DNA of 64,000 bases from Dipteronia dyeriana. Its lineage: Eukaryota > Streptophyta > Magnoliopsida > Sapindales > Sapindaceae. The DNA lies in assembly GCA_032871835.1 (NCBI GenBank), contig CM065298.1:13211096-13275095 (forward strand). The letters run 5' to 3'. The first letter of the stretch is position 1. The number at the start of each line of letters is the position of its first letter. Position numbers and translations under genes: made by a program. The notes under the pieces were generated by a model. It did not search any database, was not told the DNA's origin, and saw only the letters and a program-made list of their open reading frames with translations. Shown here piece by piece: positions 22,261 to 33,410 of this stretch.

Positions 22261-22479
22261 TTATCGATAAAATATTCACTTATTATAATATGTTTATATA
22301 TAGTTCAACAATTTCAATTTAATAATATATATTTAACTTAATAATATAAATAAAAGTCCAAATTGAAGTTTTATTTGTTCTTCCATTTCTAAACGAGAAG
22401 TCATGCTTACACTTCAACAACATAAAAATGGACGGAAAAAACAAAGTACAATTGAAGTTCATTTTTGAATAGGTTTTTT

Positions 22480-22800
22480 TTTAAAAAAAAAATCAGAGCA
22501 CTCTTAATAAAAGAGGCAGCAAGCCAGGAAAAAACAGAACAAGACTCCTTAGATCAGAAACTACAGGAGCCAGAACACCCCGCAGGACAGGGACAATGAC
22601 CAAAAAAAAAAAAAAAAAAAAAAAACAACAGAGCATGAAACACAAACGATATCCAACATAGGGGCCTGAAGAGAAAAGAAGCAATGCAGTCAGACATCGT
22701 TCACTCCAGCACAACACATCCTCACATCCTATAGAGCCTTTCTTGGCAAGATTATCAGCATAAGAATTGGAAGCCCAAGGAAAGTAGACCACCGAAGATA
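22480..22800 (-). pseudogene. 5'-truncated LINE: RNase H tail and 3' UTR
   Basis: On the minus strand the frame begins MVYFPWASNSYADNLAKKG, the end of LINE RNase H (compare SLVDQLAKKG at about 19,890). The remainder is 3' untranslated sequence ending at an A/T tract near 22,475-22,490. A run of about 25 A on the plus strand at 22,600-22,625 lies inside the 3' UTR. Confidence 0.75.
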
Positions 22801-23036
22801 TTTATTTGTATTTTGGTTTAAAATAATATCGAAATATAATATTTACTCGATTTATTTAGTTTGATTCGGTTTTTAGCAAGGCAAATTTGTCCATGCACGC
22901 ATAAATTTGGTTTCATTATTTTTTAATCGAAATGACTCATCTTAACACGGTGACTCGACTTGAACATATATATTTTAGGTTCAATTTAGTTCGTTTTATC
23001 TCATATTGTAAAATCATATGAACCCTTACTTATAAT

Positions 23037-23742
23037 CAAGGGTGGACCCACGTCGGTGCCCTATCAATCTTTTTTATAAAAAAATTGATTTTGAATATAT
23101 TTTGTATATACATATTAATTAACATAAATTCCATAGCTTCTCATCAGTACCGTTAAAAAAATCATCTTTTTACACTTAATGTGTTGGGTTCAAATCCCCT
23201 CTCAAACAAATGCTATTTTTTTAATTAAATTTTATACTGCAATTTATTTTCATTTCTTTTAAGACAAAAAATTCATTTTCTTATTTATATTAAATTATAT
23301 TATTTCTAATAGTTTCAGTTTGATTTACTTAACACATCTAATCAATAAACCATAAAATCTTAAATTTTACATTGGATTAAAATAATCAATCTATTATTAT
23401 AACTCATTTTATTTTATTCTTAGTAATTTTTTTTATTTTATAATTTTAATTTATTTAGAAACAATAATTTACCAATAACTTGAAGCATAACAAATTTTTA
23501 AAAAAGTCTAATACTATTTATTAATAAATTATTTATGTATAAATTTAAATTGAATTCATTATAAATGTAAAAATTTTACATTCACTTTGAGTAAGTGTTC
23601 TATTTGTTTTATTTTATTAAAAAAAAACTTAATTTTGTTTTAAAAAAACTACTCATTTTACTATTATTTTAATTTTTCAATATATATATATATATATATA
23701 TATTCAATTGCCTTATCTGATTAAATTTCTTATCCGCCACTA
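23037..23742. mobile_element. Non-autonomous hAT element, perfect 8-bp TSD
   Basis: Flanked by CTTATAAT at 23,029-23,036 and 23,743-23,750. Its ends, CAAGGGTGGA and TAGTGGCGGA (inverted), are both derivable from the hAT terminus CAGGGGCGGA. The interior is AT-rich and non-coding. A B-box-like word (GGGTTCAAATCCC) lies at about 23,189-23,201. Confidence 0.85.
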
Positions 23743-24249
23743 CTTATAATTGTTGGTCTTGCTGATTCCTGGTATGCCCTTGACCAAAAACAATGGTTGA
23801 TATTGCTAGCTCATGACAGACCATTAACAAAAACAATGGTTGATCGACAGATTAACCATTGACCAAAATCGAAAACTTAATATTTCACTACCAAAAAAAA
23901 GTGATACTTATACATCCGCAACAATCTCACTGTATTTTTTTTTTTTTAAATGTAATACCTATTACACACACAAATTCCTTATCCATATATTTCATTTTCA
24001 AAATTAGTCAATCTCTACCCTTCATTAAAAAATTAAGGCCTCACATAATTAATATTAAAAGCCAATAATTGACTCAATATGGTGTCCAAGCTAGCACAAA
24101 TTCGGCGTACGTACAACATTACGGATTTATGTACACTCAAGTAAACTAGGAAAGTGATTCCTGGAAAAGTGAAACCCAGTAATATGATTACTAGACAAAT
24201 AATGTGATTTCTGGGATAGTGAAATCCAGTAATATGATTACTAGGAAAG

Positions 24250-25265
24250 TTGTATGCATGTGTTTGGCTGTGTATGAGAATATTATATCGGATTCCTAGG
24301 AATATTAAGTAACAGTATTTGGTTGTACATGAGATTTTGTTTTTTATTTTTTATTTTTTATTAAAAACTAAAAAAAAAAAATTTAAAAATTAAAGTCATT
24401 CCATATGCTTAAAAAAACTACCCAAATCCATTTCTCAATAATTTTTTTTCTTTCATCTCAATCTCTCCAGATCGCCGTCGTCCTTGCCTCCAGGTCGTCG
24501 TTGTCGCCTCCAGCCCGTCATCACCGTCGTCTTCGAAGCCCGCTGCCGTTGTCGTCTTCGTCGTCGAAGCTCGCTTCCGTCATTGTCTTCGCCGTCGAAG
24601 CTCGCTTCTGTCATTGTCTTCATCGTCGAAGCTTGTTGTCGTCGTCGTCATCGAAGCTCGCCACCATCGTCGTCCTCATCGAAGCTCACCGTCGTCGTCA
24701 TCATCATCGAGCAAACCCAGATCTTGTTTATTCATACTTGCTGCAACTTTTTTTTCTTTTTGTGTTTGTGGTGGTGTTTGAGATGTTGATTTGTTAATGT
24801 TTTCATATAAGATTATTTGTTAGTTATGATTATGTTTTGATGAAGATGAAGTTGTATTGTTTAGTTGATGAAAGTTAGGTTTTGAATTATGAAAATGTGG
24901 TGTTTGGATAGTGAGAAATTGAAAGAATAAAACTGGAAATTGAAGAGGTTAAGGATTAGGGATTTGAGTGAAATGAAATTGGGGATTTTTGGTGTTATTT
25001 TTCAGAACCATAGTGAAGAATAAACATTAAGAAAATAAAATAAAATATATATTTTTTAAATGAAAGTGGGTCTCACGGTGAGAATCAGATTGAGGGTAAT
25101 CTGAAACTCACCTATTGATATGGGATCACATTATCCCTCTGGAGCGTAATATGATTCTCATGGGATTCATATTACCGGAAAACAAAAAATCCAAACCTGT
25201 TACTAAATATAGGAATACTTTGAGATTCCCATTTTTATGCAAAGATGTCACCATACCAAACGGCT
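24250..25265. mobile_element. Possible TIR element with GC-rich insert
   Basis: The left stretch TGTTTGGCTG ... TAAGTAACAGTATTTGG resembles the reverse complement of the right stretch, GCCGTTTGGTATGG ... TTAGTAACAGGTTTGG. They look like diverged terminal inverted repeats with a GTTTGG end, as in Harbinger- or hAT-type MITEs. No TSD is clear. A GC-rich tandem repeat lies in the middle. Confidence 0.4.
24475..24715 (+). repeat. GC-rich tandem repeat, CGTCGAAGCTCGC units
   Basis: Six or seven copies, of 25-34 bp, of a unit such as GTCTTCGCCGTCGAAGCTCG. The unit lengths and the trinucleotide texture (GTC, CTC, TCG) keep more than one frame open, giving artificial Arg/Ser-rich ORFs. It contrasts strongly with the AT-rich flanks. 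Confidence 0.75.
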
Positions 25266-25307
25266 CTGAATGTAAAGTTTGCACATGGAAAACTTTGAAA
25301 AGTAAAT

Positions 25308-25313
25308 TTATTT
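25308..25313 (-). terminator. Poly(A) signal of the cysteine-rich peptide gene
   Basis: AATAAA on the minus strand, 52 nt beyond the stop codon of the gene at 25,365-25,905. Confidence 0.6.
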
Positions 25314-25364
25314 AATAGGAAATCTTATTACGTTGAATTAAATTAAGAAGTAACATGATATTCT

Positions 25365-25905
25365 TCAACAAGGGTTTCCTTGGAAATCACGACATCCTTG
25401 GTTAGGTCGACATGCACAAGGAGGAAGACATCTGTTGCAGAACCACACTGAATTCACAGCACCATGTTGGGCTGCTGACTCACCCCCACATCTGCAAATG
25501 CCAGCAACACATATAGGACATTTATTTTTCCGACAATCATCGTTGCTGAAACATAATTTCGACAAATCTTCTGCAAGCACCCTTGATGAAGCCAAACCTG
25601 TGAACAATTAATTGTAATCTATTAGTAACCTGACGTGAGAGTGAGGATTTCCAAAGAAACACAAGTTAATAAAAATATTTTTTTGAAAACACTAATTTGA
25701 TCCGATGATTTCCTAAGAAATTAAACACACTTTAATTATATAAAAAAAAATTGTTAATAACAAATAGTTAGGAATACGGTAAGAGACTAAGAGTCTTTAA
25801 ATTATGATAATGATGATGGTAAGAAGGGAGGAAGTGAAACTAACAAGATGATGAAATAAGAACAAGAAGCAAGAAAGTTGACATCATGAGTGAAGTCTTA
25901 GCCAT
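25365..25905 (-). CDS. Small secreted cysteine-rich peptide, 97 aa, two exons
   Basis: Exon 1 is 25,905-25,845 and exon 2 is 25,597-25,365; the 247-nt AT-rich intron has GT (GTTAGT) and a strong TTGTTCACAG acceptor, and the split codon gives Cys21. The start MAKTSLMMSTFLLLVLISSS is a typical signal peptide, probably cut after RVLA (residue 29), leaving a mature chain that starts EDLSK. The mature part has 12 cysteines, with spacing C5C4C2C4C1C16C2C3C1C5C7C, consistent with six disulphides in two lobes. The first lobe (CFSNDDCRKNKCPICVAGIC) resembles knottin- or defensin-like plant peptides. It does not fit the GASA/snakin spacing. It is probably exported to the apoplast. No frameshifts or stops; TATA box and poly(A) signal are in place. 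Specific function unknown. Confidence 0.8.
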
Positions 25906-25988
25906 AGTAGAGGTTGTTTGGTACTTGAGAGGAAGGCTTAATTAGGAACTTGAGAATTTATTGTATTGTTATGTTTAAGTAAGGCAGG

Positions 25989-25996
25989 TATTTATA
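25989..25996 (-). promoter_or_regulatory. TATA box of the cysteine-rich peptide gene
   Basis: TATAAATA on the minus strand, 84 nt upstream of the ATG at 25,905. Transcription would be expected to start near 25,960, giving a 5' leader of about 55 nt. Confidence 0.65.
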
Positions 25997-26839
25997 GTGT
26001 TGAACCGCGAGTTGCTTAAAAGAAAATTACAAGTAATTTATGGAAGGGAATCGATTGCAGATTACATTTTTATTTCATCGCTGCTTTATTGGCTAACTTT
26101 TAGAGTAGTAAATCTGGTATGATAGTAGCTAAATCCTAGAGGCAGATATCAAAAGTTATTGATTTTATTTGGGGTAATTACATTTTAGTATCTAAATTTT
26201 CAGAATATATTAACTTGTTTGCAAGACATATGTGCATTAGGCTCCGCCCTGCAGCTGTTTTTCAGTCCGTTTTTGTTTTTGTTTTCTAAAAACGATTTCA
26301 AAAACGCGTTCGTTAACCATGTATTATTTAAAAATAAAAATAAAAAACAAAATCAGTCTTAAAAGTGAAAGATTAAAAAAACACAAAATACTTGTTTTTT
26401 GTTTTTGTTTTTGTTTTTTATTTTGTTTTTCACTTATTTTTTTATAAAACAAATCATTTTTTCAAACTATTAACTGAAGGCCCGTCCTGTAAGCATTTTT
26501 CAGTTGTTGTTTTTCGAAAATAAAAATGAAAATGAAAACAGTATTTTTGGTTTCAGTTTCGAATTCTGAAAACGCGTCTGGTAGCATATACTGAAATATG
26601 TATTTTGAAAATAAAAACGGAAAAAAACGCGTTTGATAGGTTAACTGAAAACTATCAAAAATTGAAATATCAATTTTAGTATTTTGTTTAATATCATTAC
26701 AACTATACACAAATTGATTAAATAATTAACCAATATAATTTGTGTAATGTAATTTTTAAATTAAACAAAAGTAACACATCAAAAATTAATTCAAAAAAAC
26801 ATATCAAAAAAATGAATTAATCAAAACTAAACTCTTAAA

Positions 26840-27080
26840 TTATAAATAAATAATTATAATATATATATTATATAATAAAAATATAATTGTATATATTATA
26901 TAAATATATATATACATATTATAATAATATATTAAATATTATTACATATATTTTAATTTATATTATAATAGTATATTATAATATTATATATATTATTTTA
27001 TATGTTAAAAATTATTATATTTTTATATATAATAATACATAATATATCACATTATATCCTATATAAATATATAATATTTG

Positions 27081-27123
<43 letters not shown>

Positions 27124-27361
27124 ATATATATCATAATATATATAGTATTAATATATAATAATATTATTATATATATTATTACATATATATATTATATAAA
27201 TATATTATATACATAATATATAATATTTTATTATTATATATAATAATTATTATTATATTAAATCATAATATTATGTGTATATTATAATATAAAATATTTT
27301 ATAAATTATATATAATATATATTATATATTAATATTCTATAATATTATATATTATAATATA
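26840..27361. repeat. TA-rich satellite-like DNA, left part
   Basis: Almost pure A and T, with many ATATTATA words and a (TA)n run at about 27,089-27,120. It continues at 28,507-28,740 beyond the solo LTR, so it was one block of about 750 bp. Confidence 0.8.
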
Positions 27362-28506
27362 TGTTAATAGGAAATTCGTTCAGGATGAGAAATTCCTATT
27401 AACACCCGTGAGACCACTATCACAGAGGTGGTGGCCGGGGTCGGTACCTTTGATACCTAACCTGCTTAGATGGGAATAAGATTTGCATTATAACACGAAA
27501 CAAGAGCTTTTATTATCGATCACTTTGTTACACAAAATTTGCTCTAATACATTATCTAGGACGTAAGAAGGTGGTCGCTTTGTATTTGTCGAATAGTGGA
27601 AAACAACGGCAGCCGTGTTCTGAATACAAAAATTAGGCCCTCATCCCCTTTTCTTATCTTCTATCTGTCGTCTCCCTTTTTCTTCCTCTCATTTTCCTAT
27701 GCTTGGCCTTACTTATATATGGTCCAAGTAGGTTTTAAGTTCACAAATATCTTGTCGTGATCCCATGAATCCGTTCCCTCCTTATCTGGTGGGATTCGTC
27801 ATTTGAATTTGAATTTTTACTGGATTCAATGATATCGTTGACGGAGATAAATTTGTTTCCTTTTTGGAATCAAACTCTTGGCTTACACGTACGTGGAATT
27901 AATGTTTTACGTGGATATGATCTTGTATGTACTCATGGTACTTTCTTCATGGAGGTCATTGTGTTAGTTGTCCGCTGTAGACTCATGATTTGGCTCTGTT
28001 CTCAGAAGCGCATAATGGACTTGGTGGCACTTACTTGGAGTAATATAGACTAGACGAGATTCTTCTTTCCATACCCGACGGGAACGACGGGCTTCTGGAG
28101 AGGTTGGTGGGCATCTATCTTAGACTACGAATCAAACCTGGCTTCGAGAAGTGCCCACGAGTGGAAGGAGCTTACTTTTGTTCTCGTCGGGCTTCGGTTC
28201 GAGTGCTCCCTGAGTTCAGCGATCGTTTCTTGATTTCACGGGGTGGTTGAGGAGCTAGACCCCAGGAACCAAGGTTCCTAGATAGGTGGCCTCGAGAAAC
28301 ACGGATTCCAGTGTTCGCGTGGGGGCTCGTCCTGGTCATGCCTAGCTTACTTCCTGATAGTTTTGAAGCCTGGCAATCCCTCCGCATTTCCACGGGGTAG
28401 TTTTATGGTACATCCAGTGTTTCATGAATGTCGACTTCGGGCCTCGATTTGGGCTGAAAGAGTGGAAAATTTCTCTTTGACCCCTAGCCAAATTTTACCA
28501 TTAACA
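27362..28506 (+). mobile_element. Solo LTR, 1,145 bp, inside the TA-rich block
   Basis: It starts TGTTAATAGGAAATTC and ends ACCATTAACA, so the ends form a short inverted repeat (TGTTAATRG / CYATTAACA). It is bordered by ATATA on both sides (27,357-27,361 and 28,507-28,511), though in this TA-rich setting that is weak support. A near-palindrome, TGTTAATAGGAAATTC with GAAATTCCTATTAACA, occupies the first 43 bp. TATATATGG at about 27,713-27,721 could be its TATA box. GC content is far above its surroundings. No coding sequence; the small ORFs within are not genes. Confidence 0.7.
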
Positions 28507-28740
28507 ATATATATATATGATATATTAATATTATATGATGTCTAATATATATTAATATATATTATATATTATATATTATTATTTTATAATATTATATATA
28601 TATATTATATATAATATATATTATATAGAATATATTATAATATATAATATTATAATATATATATATAATAATAATAATATATATATATATATATATATTT
28701 GTATATTATTGTATGAATGCATTTATTCTGGAATATATAT
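28507..28740. repeat. TA-rich satellite-like DNA, right part
   Basis: The continuation of the block at 26,840-27,361, with TA runs at about 28,679-28,697 and 28,735-28,748. Confidence 0.75.
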
Positions 28741-29226
28741 ATATATATAAGAGGAACACTTTGGTAATTTAAAAATCTTGTCTCGTCTTGTCATAGTCAT
28801 ATTAAATGCATAACAATACAATCAATAGTTTAAGAAAAATGATTTTTTTATATATAAAAAAAGTGAAAATAAAATGAAAAACAAAAACGAAAACGAAAAA
28901 TAAGTATTTTGTGTTTTTTAAATCTTTTACTTTTAACACTGGTTTTTTTTTTTTTTTTTTTGCAAATAAAATGAAAAACGGTTAACAAACGCGTTTTCAA
29001 AATCCTTTTTTAAAAATAAAAACGAAAACGGACTGAAAAATAGCTGCAAGACGGAGTCTTAGTTTCTTTAGTCTTTACTTTTCAAAAATATTTATCAAAA
29101 GGGTCCCAATGACAAAAAAATTATAGTACAACATAACAGATTTGCTGAAAATAATGTTTTCCCCTATTTAAAATAGTTAACTTTTTAACTGATTATTTTT
29201 TCTTATACCTACAAATGTATCGTGAC

Positions 29227-29649
29227 TAGAGGTGTCCACGGTTCGGTTAAACCGTTCGAAACCGAACCGAAACCATCCTTCCAAAACAGAAACCGAAACC
29301 GAAATGTAACTGTCGGTTATGAGACCGGTTGAAAACCGGTTTTCTAACGGTTCGGTTATGGCTATCCTTCCCCAAAAACTGCCTCAAAATCGACGGTTTT
29401 GATATATTTTTTATATATATAAAAAATTGACCAATAGTATTGTGACACGTGGCAATTCATTTGAAAAAAAACCTGTCGTAACCGAAACCAACCCGTAATC
29501 GAATCGAAATTGAACCGTAATCACCAAATCGATGGTTACGTAATCGAACCAAACCATCTCACTCTGATTACGGTTACGGTTACGGTTAGGCCATTCATCG
29601 AAACTGAAACCGGCGGTTTGTAACCAAATCTGAACCGTGGACACCTCTA
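29227..29649. mobile_element. hAT MITE, 423 bp
   Basis: Both ends read TAGAGGTGTCCACGGTTC on opposite strands. The flanks ATCGTGAC (29,219-29,226) and ACCGTGAC (29,650-29,657) match at 7 of 8, fitting a hAT 8-bp TSD. The interior is rich in repeats of CGGTTCGGTT/AACCGAAACC. No ORF of its own. Confidence 0.85.
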
Positions 29650-29949
29650 ACCGTGACCAAAAAAGTTATATGCTCGTATTAATAATTCAATATTAGGGGT
29701 CTTTACCCTAATTATTTAATTGGCTAATTAGCATTGATATCACTGAACTATACCCGAATTTACATTTTCCCTCCTATATTTTTTTTCACCATTAAACCAC
29801 GAACTATTGGAAAATGGCAATGGTTGACGAAATTTGTAACGCCGTCCATTTTTTGTCAAAGCGAATTGAACTAAGTTCCCCATATTATATATTTAATTGC
29901 ATCATATCCGGAAAAAAAAAATTGATCAAAATACCCCTCTGACCAATTT

Positions 29950-30225
29950 TTTTTTAAAATAAATAAAACTAACTAAATTTAAAATAAAACTAATTAAATT
30001 TAAAATTGTTATATATATATATATAACTAATTAAAAAAATGAAAAATAAAAATAATTAAAAATACAATTAATAAAATTTAAAAATAAAACTAATTAAATT
30101 TATAATTAATTAAATTTAAAAATAAAATTAATTAAATTTAAAAATAAAACTAATTAAATTTAAAAATAAAACTAATTTAATTTAAAAATAAAATTAATTA
30201 AATTTAAAAATAAAATTAATTAAAT
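29950..30225 (+). repeat. Tandem AT repeat, unit near 23 bp
   Basis: Repeated AATTAAATTTAAAAATAAAA words, about ten copies with small variations, inside the TIR element. Confidence 0.8.
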
Positions 30226-30289
30226 TTATATCCCCAAACACTTTCCAATTCCATCCATTCATCTCTTAACCAACATCATTATCAATCAA

Positions 30290-30450
30290 CATCCAAACCA
30301 CCGAATCAACCAAAACCACCCATCTCCAAATCAACCAAAACCACCCAACAACCAAGATCACATAATCAACTAAAACCACCCATCTCCAAATCATTATCAA
30401 TCAAACATTCAAACCATCGAATCAACCAAAACCACCCATCTCCAAATCAC
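30290..30450 (+). repeat. Tandem repeat, CCAAAACCACCCATCTCC units
   Basis: AATCAACCAAAACCACCCAT followed by CTCCAAATCA recurs three times, with shorter partial copies between. Non-coding as far as can be seen. Confidence 0.75.
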
Positions 30451-31228
30451 CCGAACGTCCAACAACTAAAACCACCTAAAACCTTTCCACGATATCAATC
30501 CCAATCGACCAGATGCGACGGGTTTGATCTAGGTTTGGTTGTCGATATGGTTCAAGGTGGGGGTGGACTGGGTGGTGGTTGTTTGGGTGTAGGGTTGGGT
30601 TGGTGTGTTGCTTCGAACCCAATTTTAGTTTGAATTCATATCTAGTTTCTGGGTTCGATTTCAAATCTAGGTTAGTGTTGGTGTATTTGAGCTTTTGATT
30701 TTGTTTGAGTTTGGGTCGTGTCGATTCAGATATGATTTTGTTTTTGAGTTTCTAGAAAACTGATGATGGTGGTGTGTTGTGATTTCAGGAATTTTTTTTT
30801 TTTTTTATTTGGATCTCCACCATTAGTTTTTTTCTCCTTATTTTTTAATGGATTGAATTTTGGTTTGTGTGATTTACTGGGTTTGTGTGATGGATTGAAT
30901 TTGGGTTTGATATAATGAAGATGATGGTGATGTTTCTGGGTTTAGTGAATGTTCTTTGCTGGTTTAAATGGCTTTGATTGAATGTGGGTTAAAATTTAGT
31001 TAGAGAGGTGTTTTGGTCATATTATTATATTTTTTAGATATGACGCAATTATATATATAATAAGGGGGACTTGGTGCAATTTGCCTTAATAGAAAAATGG
31101 ACGGTGTTACAATTCCGTCAACCATTGATAATTTCTGATAGTTTAAGGGGTTTAATGACAAAAAAAAAAGTATATGGGGTAATGTACAAATTCATACATA
31201 CTTGAGAGGGTATCAGTGCCAATCAGTC

Positions 31229-31704
31229 TTTTTTATTTTGCGTGTTATTAGATTATAAAAAATCAATGAAAAAAATATAAAGGAGAGGATGATCTCTAAA
31301 AAATAATAATCTCCTATTTTATTAAGAGTAATACTACTTTACCCAATCAGAAAAGTACAGAGATACAAGAGGTCAAGAACACAAACATTTCCTCTACTTT
31401 CAATTTCATTTCTTCGGTTTTCTTCAAAGCAAAGACATCAGGTGAAGCACCTCCCTTTAAATCTACTTTCTTTTTTTCTTTTCTTTTTTCTCTACAAAAA
31501 TTGTAGTTTGTAGTTTTTCTTGGTTTCTCCATAAATCAGTTACAATGTAGTGTTTTAGAGTTCTGCTTCTGATTTGTTCTGTTTTCCTGTATATATTTTT
31601 CAAGACATGTTTATATGTTACCATGATCTTTTAGAGTTATTGACATATTGTTACTTGGAATTTTCCATTACAAGTTTTTTTTTATCATTTTCTTCGTTTA
31701 TTCT
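31229..31704. other. Possible promoter/5' UTR region of the F-box gene
   Basis: No coding sequence. A CCAAT word (31,340), pyrimidine-rich leader-like sequence and a possible donor (CAG then GTGAAGC, about 31,441) precede the next transposon. It could be the first untranslated exon of the F-box gene at 35,980, since removing 31,705-35,112 brings it to within 1.3 kb of the ATG. This is inference only. Confidence 0.25.
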
Positions 31705-32099
31705 TGGGCAATTACTAATTAGTTCCTTGACTTTTTTTTAAATTCCAAGTTGTTTGCGACCTTTACAAAAGTAATCAAATTGGTCTTTACTTTTTTTTTA
31801 AGTAGCAAATTAGTCCATCTCTTTTTAAAAGTGAACAAATTAGTCCCTCTAACGATTTAACGATGTTAAATATAACAGTTGACTTAAACAATTTTAGTTA
31901 AAGTACGTAAATATCCTTTATTTGTCATATTATAGCAAAGTTATTTTATTTTTTATGCATTAAATGTTCCATTATAATTACAACAAAATCCAAAAATATT
32001 ATTAATGAAACATCATTTGTATCTTTTTAAATTAAAATTATCTAAAAATATATAAAAATGTGTTAGTAAGACAATATCAATTATACCCTTATTTTATAA

Positions 32100-33410
32100 A
32101 CAAAGTTGCTAACTCCCATTTCTACACTCGGTGTAGCCTTTATATCCTATCAATTGCTCTCGTTCCTTTAGCAATCCCGGGGTAATATTGTAAAAATGAG
32201 GAAAGTTAGGGCCAAACGGAAGAAGTAAAGATTCAAAGGTAAAGGCTGGCGCTGGTGAGGCGCCACTCGACTAGCACAACACCAACTCATGTGTCCAACT
32301 CAGCAGAACTTCTAGGGTTTCATGCCCTACTTCTAAACATATAAATATCCCTTCTTGAGCTCTTCTTGAGACCTTTACCACGACCCTTGAGCTCTAACTC
32401 CTCCCATTATAATCCAAGACACCCAAGAACCCACATTTCACCAAAATCCTTCACCAAATAACTTCATCAAACCTCCAATCCATCATCCAAACTTCAAATC
32501 CACTCTACCAAACACCAAATACCCAACCTTCCCATCATTTCCCACCATAAAAATCCAACCTTGAAGCATAGATGGGAGCATCAAGAGAAAGAGCAAGTCA
32601 AACACATTCAACCAACCAAGAGAGAGGATATCTACACTTAGTTTATTCTTAAACTTTTTCTTTTTCATTTAGCACTTGTATTTAATTATGGCTTATATGA
32701 AAATCACATCTTTTGTAGCAATTTATTATATTATGAACTAAATCCATCTTGGTTAAGGCTAAGATGAAACCTTTATCATGATTTACTAATAAAGACCACC
32801 GATTTATTCATATTGCTTGTGTTTATGTATATGTGTTTCATGTTTTAATTAACATTGAGTGTCTAGCTACCATTTGATGTTTATTTGGTTGTTGTGTGAT
32901 GTACCGAGAGAAGAAGCACATAACGTGCTCGATGAAATGCATGATAGAGGTCTAGTAAGGTATAAATACTCGAGGCTAGTCTCTATGACTCACTTAGTGA
33001 ACCACTAAGCTTAATGAACTTGTGTGTATTTCGAAAGACCATCGAGAGATAGGTTATTAGTACATATAAGTGTTGTTTCAATTACTCGAGAGAGAGTAGA
33101 GACTAATAGAGGGTGTCACTATGCAATTGCATAATTTAATCATAATTGTGTGTTTATAAATTGGTGAGGATTTGTTAGGTGGATTCAAGGCCTTAGCCTA
33201 AGTTCCTAATAGTAATACAATCACTTGTTTGTGTGTGACTTTGCCTTGCTTTTTTGTTTGTTTTTCAATAATTGTATTCTAGTAGTAGTTTAATTTAATT
33301 GGTGTTAGTAGTATAACTTAGTCATGATTGCAGTATTTTTTATCTTAATCAATTTAAAAGAAAGTTCATTCACTGGGATCGGTGATTCTGCTAGTTGAAC
33401 ACTAATTAGT
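32100..33410 (+). repeat. LTR-like non-coding stretch
   Basis: It carries a GC-rich motif (GGCGCTGGTGAGGCGCCACT, 32,248-32,267) and a TATA box (ATAAATATCC, about 32,340). Further on come words shared in style with repeat G (ACCGAGAGAAGAAGC, CTCGAGAGAGAGTAGAG, GGGATCGGTGATTC). That layout is like U3-R-U5 of a large LTR element. No boundary or TSD was found. Confidence 0.45.

Larger units (their letters stand above)
26240..29058. mobile_element. 2.8-kb element with long TIRs of about 235 bp
   Basis: The left end GGCTCCGCCCTGCAGCTG and the inverted right end GACTCCGTCTTGCAGCTA begin arms that pair from 26,240 to about 26,475 and from about 28,823 to 29,058, through TTTTTCAGTCCGTTTT, AAAACGCGTT and ACACAAAATACTT. 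TTA lies at both sides (26,237-26,239 and 29,059-29,061), suggesting the 3-bp TSD of PIF/Harbinger elements, though three bases is weak evidence. There is no transposase. The interior is TA-rich satellite-like DNA interrupted by a solo LTR. A second, similar terminus (GGCCCGTCCTGTAAGC, 26,479) just inside the left arm has no partner that I can find. Confidence 0.75.
29722..31228. mobile_element. 1.5-kb TIR element, Mutator-like type
   Basis: The left arm starts GGCTAATTAGCATTGATA and the inverted right arm GACTGATTGGCACTGATA. The arms pair for about 220 bp through CATTAAACC, ATGGTTGACG and the CGTCCATTTTT segment. A TSD is not resolved. No transposase is present. Inside are an AT tandem repeat (about 29,950-30,225) and a C/A-rich tandem repeat (about 30,290-30,450). 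Confidence 0.75.

Noticed and set aside
22493..22792. 99-codon minus-strand ORF as a membrane protein gene
   Set aside because: Its start is the tail of LINE RNase H (YADNLAKKG); the hydrophobic part is translated 3' UTR and a poly-T run.
23180..23210. tRNA gene suggested by GGGTTCAAATCCC
   Set aside because: Only a B-box-like word; no A box or cloverleaf around it.
24405..24797. ORFs of 101 and 130 codons as a gene
   Set aside because: Both frames run through a GC-rich tandem repeat; the products are Ser/Arg runs with no domain, and two frames stay open at once, as expected from the repeat.
27829..28053. ORF inside the 27,362-28,506 segment as a gene
   Set aside because: The segment has LTR termini and lies inside TA-rich transposon DNA; no family resemblance.
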